64,000 nucleotides of DNA from Prevotella sp. (GTDB lineage Bacteria; Bacteroidota; Bacteroidia; Bacteroidales; Bacteroidaceae). The stretch lies in contig SUYI01000003.1 in NCBI GenBank assembly GCA_015060485.1, forward strand, positions 62,001 to 126,000, in the 5' to 3' direction. The notes beneath the pieces were generated by a model that saw only the letters and a program-made list of their open reading frames with translations, was not told the DNA's origin and searched no databases. Each line of letters opens with the position of its first letter. Within the stretch, counting starts at the first letter, position 1. Made by a program: the position numbers and the translations under genes. Below, in pieces: positions 1 to 9,292 of the stretch.

Positions 1-1
1 A

Positions 2-3000
2 TTGACCAACACCAATGTCCACATCCATCGAGGAGGCCTTGTAGGCAACTACTGCTATGCCGGTGGCTTGGGTGCTCCGGCTACCGTTAGCGGAACGACC
101 TATGTCGGACTGTATGGCGGTGAGGTCAGTAAGGATATCTATGCCGGCGGTACGAGTGGTGCCGTGGAAGATAAATTCAAAGTGGGAGCCTATAGTTCAA
201 CCAATCCCAACGGCTTTACAGCGGGTACCAATGCCTATATTGCCGGTGGTACTTGTCGTAACGTATATGGCGGTGGCTGGGAAGGAAGTGTGGGCTATAC
301 CAAAATGGAGAATGGCGTAGTGTCAGAAGATATTCCTGGCGAGACTCATGTGGTCATTGGTATCCGTAAGGACCAGACAGAAGATAAGCTTCTTGCAGAT
401 TTGCAGAAGGTGTTGGGCGTGAGTGCTACTAAGGATGACTATGGCTTCTACTGTGGCGAACCGGCCATTCAGCGTAATGCCTATGCTGGTGGTGAGGGTG
501 GAGCAGTCTTTGGCACTGCAAATATTACAGTTAACAACGGTTATATTGGCTATGTCTATTTAAAGGCAAACGAAGAACTTGATGATGAAGGTAATATTAT
601 TTCCGCTGCATCCTCGACCAAGGATCGTTATGAAATGAAGTACGACGATGAGACTTATTATGTTAATGGTGAATATAAGGGTAAGAATCGTCTGGTTGGT
701 TGCGGAAATGTCTATGGTGGCGGGTACGACGACAACAGTAGTGTCGATATCACCAATGTCACTCTTTGGGGCGGTATCATCCGCAACAGCGTATTTGGCG
801 GTGGCGAGATTGCCACTATTGGGCGCGGTGCTACCGAAGAAAGTGGTGATGCCAATTCAGAACGCGTGCTGAAAGCTATCTATAAGGCGGGCGAGACCCA
901 TATCTATATGTACAACGGTCATGTGTTGCACAATGTGTTCGGTGGTGGTAAAGGATATAATGAGCTGGGCTATGGTCGTAAGAACCAATACTATACTGAC
1001 GGCTATGTGTTTGGAAAGACCCGCGTCAATATTTATGGCGGTGAGGTCGGTACTGCTGATGCTGTAGCTAATAGTAAGGGTGGATACGGTAATGTCTTTG
1101 GTGGCGGCGATATTGGTTACGTCTATAGTCCGAGTTACTTTACTACCAGTAGGGAGACAAGTAATGAAACGGGCTCTCCCAACCACTACTATTATAAAGA
1201 TGGTGATGGCCATCTGACCGAAGACTGTAGTGTGGTGGTATCCCCCAGACTGCAAGTTCGACCTAGCCATTCTGTCCCCTATGGCGGGGAAACGTATGGT
1301 CCCTATGACTATGTACCGACAGAATATCTAAACACACTAAAGTCTAAGAAGACTTCTTCCACAGGATGGGAAGATCTTTATACTGGCGACGGTAAGACAG
1401 AAGACGACAAGGTAGAGCGTGGAGTGCATATCTATAATGCAGTGTTTGCCGGTGGTAACGTGTCATCGAATAGTGATCAGGCCTACGCTAACCAAATAAC
1501 CGTTTTTGGTAATGCTACGGCAACACTCAATGATGTCTATCACCAAGACTTTATCACGGTGGGTACAGAGCATACCGGTGGACTCTATGGTGGTGGTAAC
1601 CTGTCGGTGGTGGGTGGCTACCGAGAGCTGAACATCACGAACTATGGTACCGACTACTATGGCATGAATGAGCAGATCACATTGGCTGAGTACGATGAAC
1701 TGACCAACCGTGAGCGCGCCTATTTCCAGTTGGAGTATCTTTGTCAAATAGGCTACTCCGATGGTACAAACACTTATACTGCAGGCACATCCCGTATTAC
1801 GGAAGAAAAATATAAAAACGACATCGATGATGAACATAAGAAATATGTTTGTCAACAAGCCTATGACAGTTATACCATAGGTGCATCCATTACGATAGAA
1901 GAATACAATGCTCTGGATTCTGAATATCAGAAGCCGGAGTACTGGAAACCATACTGGGAACGTTTCGGTTTCTGCTCCATCTATGCCGGTCGTCTGTTAA
2001 ATACTGTTCAGCGTGCCGACTTCTGTGGCGTGTTTGGCAGTCGCCTGGTGTTGCAGGGTGCTGTCGACCGTGTGGCTGATGTAGGTGACAAGACCGCATA
2101 TACCATCAACCGTGTGGGTGAGTTGTCGTTGAACAAGCAAAGGTCGGCTGTTGTGGGTGAAACCGACGTGAAGGATGGAACCGATCCCAATGATGAGGAT
2201 TACAAGGATCCAGAGAATGCCTTACATGGTAACTACTTTGGTATCTATAGCGTTGTGAACTATTTGGGTGCGCTGACCAGTGATGTGCATTTTAATGATC
2301 CTCGCAAGATAGTAGAATATGATGCAGTAAGTGGGAAAAATATAGCCAAAGTGGTAGACAAGGACAAGTCTTATTACCAATGGAAAATTGAAAAACAAGG
2401 AAAGCGTGAGCGCAACAATGGCTATAGTGAAAATCAGGTAGCCTTGGCTTCTGGTGTGTATTTGGAACTGACTACGGAGAAGAGTACTGAGAAGAAGAAG
2501 GACTACGGCCTGATTACCGGTGTCGTTGAGCTTGCCCTTATCAATGTGAAACAGGATAATGAGGGTGGTGGATATGTATATGCCAAGAATAAACATGGTA
2601 TGGCAAGTTCACAGTCCTATAGCGATTTCTTGCTCAACCATTATAACAAGATTACAGGCAACCTCGCATATTCCAATCGTGCTTATACATACGACGAGAA
2701 CGATCGTCAGCCCATAGAGACTTCCGGTAACTTCATCCACCGCTCAAAGCCTATCATTGACGACTGCTATCCTAACAATGGTGTATATCAGAAAGTAGGA
2801 ACGGAAGATGGCTACGACAAGTCGCCCGCCCACTATTGGTATATCAAGGGTTCGGTATATATCTATGAGCAGGAGGTTTCTGCATACGCAGGCTCTGCAA
2901 CGGCCTATTCGAAGGAAGTGAAGATTCCGCTTACCATAACAGCAGCCTCGCAAGGTAAACTGAAGTTGCTCAACGTACAGCCTAACCTCTTTGCATATTG

Positions 3001-6000
3001 GAGTAATACTGAGCAGACGACGAAAATAGGTGAGGATGGTGTGAAAGTGAACAACGGTAGTGAAACTTACCATTTGAACGACGTCATCACCTGGTGGGAC
3101 TGGAACCGGTTGACACAAAATGAACAGAAGTACTTCGTCCGAGAGACGATTACCAATGTGGATACCTGTAAGATAAATGGTGTAGACTATCCGAAGGGTA
3201 CGTATGCCATGTTGCCTGGCCAAACAACTGAGGTTGAGGAATATGTTACGGAACACAAGGTGTACGACAAGAAGGGTAAACTGGTTGAATCATTCGATTA
3301 TATGTTCCGTTCTTCGAACAATATCAGCAGCACTACAGGTTATGTGCTTACCTTCGACATGGACAGCCCGAAAGACTGGGATGATTACTATACATATATC
3401 AATCCAAGTAATCATAATAGTGATGGTCTTGCAGATAAAATCTCGAAAGAAGCGTATAAAGCCCTGTCTGACGAGAATAAGGCTAAATATATAGAAGGTC
3501 CTACGTTTAAACTGAAGAATGGAACTTCCACCTTGTATGGTCAGCGTGAATATGAAGCGGATGAAATCATTCGAGGCGACGTCTATGAAGATTATCAAAC
3601 GGCTAAGGATCATTTGGGGGACAATCCACCAAAGCAGGCGGTGGTGACCCGGGCTTACGTGGCTAAGCAGACTATTGGCGATATAGAGGCGGGTAGTGCC
3701 ATTTCAGCTACGGCTTATGGCGCATTAGCAGATAAGAGCAATTATGAGAAAGCCTTGCTCTGTACCGGTACTGTTCAGCTGGGTGAGAACGAGTATTTGC
3801 TGAATGGCGACCTCATTGCCGATGATAACGCAACGGTTGAGAATATTGCAAAGAAATATCAAGACTACATCGCCACATTGCAAAACAGGGAACCTGTAAC
3901 ACTTGAGGAAGCTCTTGAGTACGTCAGTGAACGCCTGACTGAAGCATATTATTGTGAGGAATCGGGTTACTATGGTGGTACGTATTTTGATGCAAGCATC
4001 AATTATCCAGCCCTTAAGTCGTGGTGCGCACTGCCTGACGATCGCGATAACTTTACCTTTAACTATGATGCCTTCGACGTATTGGTAGACCCGGATTATC
4101 ATGGCGAAGGTTATACTGAAACATATTACAAGAGTCCTTATAGCGATCAGAAATCGGTAGATTATAGAGCCTATTATACTGGAGGAGCAGATGGTACAGA
4201 AACAATGGTTATCGGAACTCGCACATTGCAAAAAGGTGACGATATTTCTCGTGAAGAATATGAAGCTCTGACGAATGAGCAACAGTACTATACCCGCGTT
4301 ACCTTGGCTCCAGGCCAAGAGAAGGTGTATTTCGCCAAGGAGGACTTTATCGAAGCAGGAACTCCGTATGCGAGGGGACAGGAAATCACAGAGAAAGACT
4401 ACAGTTCGATTACCAGTACGACTAATAAAGCGAAGATCAAGGAAGTCTCTACGACAGGAGAAACTGGCAGTGCTACATTGATTAAATATTATCTATACGA
4501 CGATGGAACAGGACATTGGCCAGCGACTGACACTTTCATAGATGAATCGACATTCAATAATAGTTTGACAAACCAGCAGAAGAACTTCTCCATTCAGGGT
4601 ATGGAGCCCACGGAGCGTACCACCCTTTATGTATCGCGTGAGTCATCGGTGAAAGATGTGACGAAGGAGAAGGTGATTACCGTCGTCTACCAATACAACT
4701 ACTACGAGGAGGATGCGGATGGTGCTGGCGTCAGCCGCGTCAATGAGCTGCATGTGGTGAACATTCACTTGAAGCTGGAGAGTGGCGCTCCTGAGGTCGG
4801 TACGCTTTATGCACCGCCTATCGTGCTGCCAGGCAATACCGTACAGCTGAAAGCTCCGTCGGTCAACCCCGGACTCTACGAACCTATCAGCAATGGATGG
4901 GAGATATTCACCAGCGAGAACGATGCCAACAATCACCGTAATGGTAAGGCTTTTGTCAACAAGGAAACACCGCTCTACTGGTATCAGAACGAGAAGGTGT
5001 GGGTGGCCTACTACACGAAGACCTATTTGGGCAAGACCTATTCGAACCCCGTGACCCTCAGCGTGGCTAACTACCACGACTTGGGTGAAGTGCTGGAAGA
5101 CAAGGAACATCACTTGTATGTCGATCATCCTGACGTGATGCGCAATAGTAAGGTATACATCAACGATGAGACTAACGGACTCAAGCAGCTTACTGACTTC
5201 TTTAACCTGAGCCTGCTCGACACAAAGCCCACAACGGGCGATTTGGCGGGACATGAGTTGCTTGACGAGCATGTAAGAGGCTGCGCTGATCTGGATATTA
5301 TCCTGCATACTGACTTGAAGAACACGGGAACGTGGTATCCAATAGGTTATGGTAAGAATGAATGTTTCAGTGGTATTCTTCACGGCGACGGCTATACCAT
5401 CAGCGGACTGACAGAATCGTTGTTCGATCAATTGTGTGGTGACGTATATAACCTCGGTGTTACGGGTTCGTTCAGAACTGCCGGTATAGCCAATTCTGGA
5501 GAAGGATATGTAGAGAACTGCTGGATCAATACTACAGCCACGAGTGTCAACAACGTGAAGGCCTTTATTGGCAATCCGACGGATGCAACCCGTAAGCAGG
5601 TAGTGAATTGCTATTATCCGAAGACTAAGAATTATGCAACAGGTGAGGCCCGTCCGGCAACAGACCAGGAGTTCTATAACGGTACGGTGGCCTATAACCT
5701 GAACGGCTTCTATCTGAACAAGCGCTACTACGACAACGCGTCGTGGGAAGGGGGTAAGGACGACGCCTACAGATATTTGAAGAAGGAAGATGACGAGTCG
5801 TTTAGCCAGGGCTATTATCCGACGACCGGAAATACGATCTATAAGCCTGAAAATGGCAGCTTCTACTATGTAGAGAACCGCTATGGCGCTATTCCTGATG
5901 CGAATGGCAATTACGACAATGACTTCCTTTATGCTGATGGAAAGATTCCTGAAGCGAAGGATGTACGCGTGAGAACCGTTACCGAGGGGACTGCCTCTGT

Positions 6001-7705
6001 GAACAGGTATGCCCCCGTCTGGCCTACTGATTATCTCTTCTTCGGACAGACCTTGACGTATGGTCATACTGGGGAGCACGACGATTTACCGACACACTTC
6101 ACAGACGACAATCACGTCTATCGTGCCCCAGCTTACTATCGCTCGAAGGATATGGGTGTTGCCCACTTCAACCCGAAGGCTGTTCTGGCAGCCTACTCGG
6201 CTCCTAAGTCCATTGAGGACAATGATTTGAAAGCGGCTTATCCGAACATGACGGCTATCGACTTTGCAGGGCATAACGACAACACCTACAAGTTAGCTCT
6301 CAACAACAATCTGTTCTATCAGCCGCTGCTCGACGATGCCGGTCTGGTCAGCGTGGGCAATTATGGCGAGACAGCTAACCTGCTGGTTTATGCTCCGGCA
6401 CGAACAGCAACATCGGGCTACGCTAATCAGGCTACCTACGATGTGCTGACGGGATACTTCAAAGAACCGGCATTCAGCACCTATTATACGGACGATGACT
6501 ATAAACGCGTGGCTCCTTACACGGCTGGTGCTGTGGTTGGTCACCTGGTGACAAGTGATATGAGAACCCTTAACGATCACCTGCTGGTCGACAAGGCAGA
6601 CTTCAACTGTCCTATCTCTTACACGATGGGTGATGGCTTCCGTATGTGGTATCAGCGTGTACCTCTCGCCAAGGAGTTTGTTGACATGACGAAGGGATGG
6701 CAGGGCATCAGCATCCCGTTCACGGCAGAACTCGTCACGACCAACCAGAAGGGCGAGATTACGCACTTCTATGAGGGTAGCACCACAGGACATGAGTACT
6801 GGCTACGCCAATATCGGAAGATGACTGTTGAGGCTGAGGATGCTACGGCAGACATGTATTATCCTACGACTGGCGAAACCATCGATAAGACGTACACGAA
6901 CAGTTTCCTATGGGATTATTACTATAAGGGTAATCATAGTCAGAACGACGCAAATAGCGACAAGTATAAGGAGTATTATAAAGCGAAGAAATTTGACGAT
7001 GGTACCTATGTACAGAAGTACTCGGGTTATCCAAAGCTGACAAAGGGCATTCCGTACCTCATCGGATTACCTGGTGCGACATACTATGAGTTCGACCTGA
7101 GCGGTAATTTCGAGGCTCAACACACGGGCGAAACAGCCCCTGTGAAACTTGGCAGTCAGACCATTACCTTCGTTTCAGCAGCAGCTGTGCCAATTAGTGT
7201 GAGCGATACGGAGTTGGATGACAATGCCGCTGGACCATACAAGGGATACTACTTCATGCCGAATTACCTGAATATCGAGGTGGAGGCACCGACGACGAGT
7301 ACCGATCCTAATTACTATGTACTGGCCAGCGATGGTGGCAGTTATGAGAAGGTGGAAACTGGTAAGAGATCTGTTACGGCCTTCCGCACCTACTTCTCGT
7401 CAGGCAAAGCCATCACCCGTAGCATCAAGTTCAACAGACTTGGCTCGCAGTTTGGCGGTGAGGAGCAGGAGCCGCAGGACAACGTGGCTGAAAGCATCGA
7501 CTTCCGTGTGGGCAGGCACAAGGTCATCGTCACGTCGAACATGCTGTCGACAACCGATGTGGGCATCTACAATGTCAGCGGACAGTGCATCGCCACGTTC
7601 GACATCGAGCCGGGTGAGACCATCGAGACGCCGATCCACACCAGTGGTGTCTACATCGTTCGTGCCGCCCACGGCCACTACACAGGTAAGGTGACGATTA
7701 AGTAG
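2..7705 (+). CDS. Giant secreted YGGG/FGGG-repeat surface protein, 5'-truncated by window edge
   Basis: The reading frame is open from the window edge, so the true start lies upstream and the initial 'M' of the ORF track (a TTG codon) is not a real start. About 2,567 residues are visible. Residues 1 to about 550 carry many short motifs of the type VYGGG, VFGGG, IYAGG, spaced irregularly as in a beta-solenoid. From about 560 to 1,520 a second repeat type appears, with the pattern 'I-[ST]-x-x-x-Y-x-x-L-[ST]' (for example ISREEYEAL, ITIEEYNAL). Around 1,790 there is a GLUG-like stretch (YTISGL). The last 80 residues (GIYNVSGQCIATF, then SGVYIVRA and GKVTIK) resemble a type A C-terminal sorting domain of the type IX secretion system. 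It is therefore inferred to be an exported, cell-surface protein. The specific function is unknown. It resembles the 1,981-residue protein at 14841, and RAYT follows after 3 bp. Confidence 0.85.
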   Translation: MTNTNVHIHRGGLVGNYCYAGGLGAPATVSGTTYVGLYGGEVSKDIYAGGTSGAVEDKFKVGAYSSTNPNGFTAGTNAYIAGGTCRNVYGGGWEGSVGYTKMENGVVSEDIPGETHVVIGIRKDQTEDKLLADLQKVLGVSATKDDYGFYCGEPAIQRNAYAGGEGGAVFGTANITVNNGYIGYVYLKANEELDDEGNIISAASSTKDRYEMKYDDETYYVNGEYKGKNRLVGCGNVYGGGYDDNSSVDITNVTLWGGIIRNSVFGGGEIATIGRGATEESGDANSERVLKAIYKAGETHIYMYNGHVLHNVFGGGKGYNELGYGRKNQYYTDGYVFGKTRVNIYGGEVGTADAVANSKGGYGNVFGGGDIGYVYSPSYFTTSRETSNETGSPNHYYYKDGDGHLTEDCSVVVSPRLQVRPSHSVPYGGETYGPYDYVPTEYLNTLKSKKTSSTGWEDLYTGDGKTEDDKVERGVHIYNAVFAGGNVSSNSDQAYANQITVFGNATATLNDVYHQDFITVGTEHTGGLYGGGNLSVVGGYRELNITNYGTDYYGMNEQITLAEYDELTNRERAYFQLEYLCQIGYSDGTNTYTAGTSRITEEKYKNDIDDEHKKYVCQQAYDSYTIGASITIEEYNALDSEYQKPEYWKPYWERFGFCSIYAGRLLNTVQRADFCGVFGSRLVLQGAVDRVADVGDKTAYTINRVGELSLNKQRSAVVGETDVKDGTDPNDEDYKDPENALHGNYFGIYSVVNYLGALTSDVHFNDPRKIVEYDAVSGKNIAKVVDKDKSYYQWKIEKQGKRERNNGYSENQVALASGVYLELTTEKSTEKKKDYGLITGVVELALINVKQDNEGGGYVYAKNKHGMASSQSYSDFLLNHYNKITGNLAYSNRAYTYDENDRQPIETSGNFIHRSKPIIDDCYPNNGVYQKVGTEDGYDKSPAHYWYIKGSVYIYEQEVSAYAGSATAYSKEVKIPLTITAASQGKLKLLNVQPNLFAYWSNTEQTTKIGEDGVKVNNGSETYHLNDVITWWDWNRLTQNEQKYFVRETITNVDTCKINGVDYPKGTYAMLPGQTTEVEEYVTEHKVYDKKGKLVESFDYMFRSSNNISSTTGYVLTFDMDSPKDWDDYYTYINPSNHNSDGLADKISKEAYKALSDENKAKYIEGPTFKLKNGTSTLYGQREYEADEIIRGDVYEDYQTAKDHLGDNPPKQAVVTRAYVAKQTIGDIEAGSAISATAYGALADKSNYEKALLCTGTVQLGENEYLLNGDLIADDNATVENIAKKYQDYIATLQNREPVTLEEALEYVSERLTEAYYCEESGYYGGTYFDASINYPALKSWCALPDDRDNFTFNYDAFDVLVDPDYHGEGYTETYYKSPYSDQKSVDYRAYYTGGADGTETMVIGTRTLQKGDDISREEYEALTNEQQYYTRVTLAPGQEKVYFAKEDFIEAGTPYARGQEITEKDYSSITSTTNKAKIKEVSTTGETGSATLIKYYLYDDGTGHWPATDTFIDESTFNNSLTNQQKNFSIQGMEPTERTTLYVSRESSVKDVTKEKVITVVYQYNYYEEDADGAGVSRVNELHVVNIHLKLESGAPEVGTLYAPPIVLPGNTVQLKAPSVNPGLYEPISNGWEIFTSENDANNHRNGKAFVNKETPLYWYQNEKVWVAYYTKTYLGKTYSNPVTLSVANYHDLGEVLEDKEHHLYVDHPDVMRNSKVYINDETNGLKQLTDFFNLSLLDTKPTTGDLAGHELLDEHVRGCADLDIILHTDLKNTGTWYPIGYGKNECFSGILHGDGYTISGLTESLFDQLCGDVYNLGVTGSFRTAGIANSGEGYVENCWINTTATSVNNVKAFIGNPTDATRKQVVNCYYPKTKNYATGEARPATDQEFYNGTVAYNLNGFYLNKRYYDNASWEGGKDDAYRYLKKEDDESFSQGYYPTTGNTIYKPENGSFYYVENRYGAIPDANGNYDNDFLYADGKIPEAKDVRVRTVTEGTASVNRYAPVWPTDYLFFGQTLTYGHTGEHDDLPTHFTDDNHVYRAPAYYRSKDMGVAHFNPKAVLAAYSAPKSIEDNDLKAAYPNMTAIDFAGHNDNTYKLALNNNLFYQPLLDDAGLVSVGNYGETANLLVYAPARTATSGYANQATYDVLTGYFKEPAFSTYYTDDDYKRVAPYTAGAVVGHLVTSDMRTLNDHLLVDKADFNCPISYTMGDGFRMWYQRVPLAKEFVDMTKGWQGISIPFTAELVTTNQKGEITHFYEGSTTGHEYWLRQYRKMTVEAEDATADMYYPTTGETIDKTYTNSFLWDYYYKGNHSQNDANSDKYKEYYKAKKFDDGTYVQKYSGYPKLTKGIPYLIGLPGATYYEFDLSGNFEAQHTGETAPVKLGSQTITFVSAAAVPISVSDTELDDNAAGPYKGYYFMPNYLNIEVEAPTTSTDPNYYVLASDGGSYEKVETGKRSVTAFRTYFSSGKAITRSIKFNRLGSQFGGEEQEPQDNVAESIDFRVGRHKVIVTSNMLSTTDVGIYNVSGQCIATFDIEPGETIETPIHTSGVYIVRAAHGHYTGKVTIK

Positions 7706-7708
7706 GAC

Positions 7709-9034
7709 ATGAGTCAGTTCGACAAACCTACCCATCACAATATGCAACGCCGCATGGTTACGCATAACTACATGCTGCCGGGCATCTATCACATTACGAT
7801 TCATGTGGCAGAAAGTTTGGGGCAGCCATTAGGCCATGTAGAAGGCTCGCTGCAGATGCCTGACGATAGTCAAAACGGTCCACATGTGGCGCTTACTCCG
7901 GTAGGTAATATGGTACGTGAAGAACTACTTAACAGCATCACTGCCAACTATCGCATGATAACTGTCGATACATTTGTCATCATGCCAGACCATCTGCACG
8001 CACTCATAGACGTAACGGCACCCATTGTCAGCAAAAACGGCCGTCCCACTCATCTCGGGCAGGTCATTGCCGGCTTCAAGAAAGGCTGTAACCGCCGTTA
8101 TTGGGCAATGACGGGACAAGGCGTTCCGACGGGTGAACCGTCGAGCACCCGTATGCCATCAGGCGCCATGGTGTCTGGCGGTCCTTCTACGGTGTCTGGC
8201 GGTCCTTCCGTTTCTACGGTGCCTGGCGGTTCTTCTACGGTGTCTGGCGGTTCACCCGCCAGAAATGAAAAACGCGTCCCCTCCAGTGGCACCACCGGCC
8301 GCCCGCCGCTTTTTGCCTATGGTTATTGTGACGTGCAGCCAATTACCCCTGAACAGCTTGCCACCCAGCGCACTTATATCAAGGGCAACCCTCGCAGCCG
8401 CTTGCTTCGCAGCAGCCATCGCGCCACGCTGACAACCTGCCGCACGGGCCATATCACTGCTCTCACGCCCTCAGCCCTTCGCGGCTATCTACAGCGGGAA
8501 TGTCCGCCCAAGCACGCTACTATAGAAGCCCTTTCAGCCATAGAGTGCCGTCTGCTTCTTGCAGACGGAAAAGTTTCCCTTGATACCTACGGCAACCGCC
8601 AGCTGCTAGACAGTAGTCTGCTCCCTGTGGTCTGCCACCGCAAGGATGTGCAAAGCTTTACAGTACAGAAAACGCGGTGCATGGAAGAAGCAGCCCGTGG
8701 CGCAGTCCTCGTTAGTGCCTGCATCTCACCTCGCGAACGCGAGATTATCAACGAAAGTGTGAATCACGGTTTTCCCGTGGTTCTCATTGCCGACAACGGA
8801 TTTCCCGAGCGCTACCACCCGTCAACAGAACGTATAAACATGTGTGCTGAAGGGCGCCTGCTATTAGTTACCCCTTGGCAATACCAGTATCGTGGCAAGA
8901 ACGAACAGGTCACTGTTCCGTTCTGCAAGGCGATGAACTGTGTGGCTCAGGCCCTCTGCCGCACGAAAGATGACTGGTGGAAAGCTTTTCGTCCTCTTTT
9001 TTACTCCCTTATCTTTGCCCCCTTTTTTATATAA
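7709..9034 (+). CDS. REP-associated tyrosine transposase-like protein (RAYT/IS200-like Y1 family) with extra C-terminal domain
   Basis: The N-terminal third matches the Y1/HUH transposase fold of RAYT proteins. It has the opening GIYHITIHV strand, then TFVIMPDHLHALI with the metal-binding HxH at residues 95-97, then a helix (GQVIAGFKKGCNRRYW) where the family carries its tyrosine. RAYTs are domesticated single-strand transposases that act on REP palindromes. Residues about 137-187 are a low-complexity linker made of SGG repeats, whose DNA forms hairpins. The C-terminal half (TYIKGNPRSR, later GAVLVSACISPRE and GFPVVLIADNGFPERY) looks like a Rossmann-type alpha/beta domain; from memory, similar tails occur on Bacteroidales transposases of this class, but this was not checked. 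No terminal inverted repeats of an insertion sequence were seen. The gene follows the upstream surface-protein gene after 3 bp and is probably co-transcribed with it. Confidence 0.82.
   Translation: MSQFDKPTHHNMQRRMVTHNYMLPGIYHITIHVAESLGQPLGHVEGSLQMPDDSQNGPHVALTPVGNMVREELLNSITANYRMITVDTFVIMPDHLHALIDVTAPIVSKNGRPTHLGQVIAGFKKGCNRRYWAMTGQGVPTGEPSSTRMPSGAMVSGGPSTVSGGPSVSTVPGGSSTVSGGSPARNEKRVPSSGTTGRPPLFAYGYCDVQPITPEQLATQRTYIKGNPRSRLLRSSHRATLTTCRTGHITALTPSALRGYLQRECPPKHATIEALSAIECRLLLADGKVSLDTYGNRQLLDSSLLPVVCHRKDVQSFTVQKTRCMEEAARGAVLVSACISPREREIINESVNHGFPVVLIADNGFPERYHPSTERINMCAEGRLLLVTPWQYQYRGKNEQVTVPFCKAMNCVAQALCRTKDDWWKAFRPLFYSLIFAPFFI
8127..8143. repeat. REP-like hairpin inside RAYT gene (6-5-6)
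   Basis: A perfect inverted repeat CGACGG/CCGTCG around the 5-nt loop GTGAA. The loop is the reverse complement of the TTCAC loop of the hairpin at 8243, so the two look like oppositely oriented members of one family. Confidence 0.7.
8170..8263. repeat. In-frame array of TCTGGCGG arms ending in a perfect 8-5-8 hairpin
   Basis: Four units start with GGTGTCTGGCGG or GGTGCCTGGCGG at 8170, 8191, 8218 and 8239. The intervals are 21, 27 and 21 bp, all multiples of three. They encode VSGGPST-like repeats in the RAYT linker. The last unit closes a perfect hairpin at 8243-8263: TCTGGCGG, loop TTCAC, CCGCCAGA. The first three units carry only the left arm. Confidence 0.85.
8548..8568. repeat. Perfect 8-5-8 hairpin inside RAYT gene
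   Basis: Arms CCGTCTGC and GCAGACGG flank the loop TTCTT. The geometry (8-nt arm, 5-nt loop, 8-nt arm) and the TTC loop start match the hairpins at 8243 and, read on its coding strand, those in metH. Confidence 0.75.
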
Positions 9035-9066
9035 TAACCTGCACGCGCGGATTTTGTCTTAAATAA

Positions 9067-9098
9067 TTTGGATGTTTCACGAGAAATACGTAACTTTG
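9067..9098 (+). promoter_or_regulatory. Bacteroidota consensus promoter (TTTG-20 bp-TAACTTTG)
   Basis: TTTG at 9067-9070 and TAACTTTG at 9091-9098 are separated by exactly 20 bp, a full match to the Bacteroides -33/-7 consensus. It precedes the remnant start at 9193 and the DUF1016 gene. Before the inferred insertion it probably drove the surface-protein gene now starting at 10536. The resulting leader would be about 90 nt to the remnant ATG. Confidence 0.8.
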
Positions 9099-9192
9099 CA
9101 GCGTATTATGTACTTACATTAAGAAGACGGAACGAGAAATCACCCCGAAGAAAGTCCGAATGGGAACATATATTAACACAGCAAACCGCGAT

Positions 9193-9262
9193 ATGACACA
9201 AGATATGAGCAAGAAGATAATGACACGGAATATGGAAAGCTTGGAGAATTCAGGCCGAATTC
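9193..9262 (+). repeat. 70-bp direct repeat, upstream copy
   Basis: Matches 10536-10605 at 68 of 70 positions (differences at the second codon and at AAG/AAT). The two copies bracket the DUF1016 gene, so the repeated unit plus insert is 1,343 bp. Confidence 0.92.
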
Positions 9263-9273
9263 GAAGGGATTAG
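9193..9273 (+). pseudogene. Orphaned 5' end of the downstream surface-protein gene (26 codons)
   Basis: An ATG-initiated 26-codon frame (MTQDMSKKIMTRNMESLENS, then GRIRRD and TAG) repeats the first 23 codons of the gene at 10536 with two substitutions. After the second GAATTC the sequences diverge and this copy stops. It is best read as the original start of the surface-protein gene, cut off when the DUF1016 gene arrived. It could alternatively be a translated leader peptide. No strong Shine-Dalgarno sequence is visible, which is normal in this phylum. Confidence 0.7.
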
Positions 9274-9292
9274 AAGATAAAAAAGATAAAGA

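Noticed and set aside
4643-6079. 478-residue minus-strand ORF
   Set aside because: It lies wholly inside the giant plus-strand surface gene, has no recognisable motif, and its low-complexity I/V/R-rich translation is typical of an antisense shadow.
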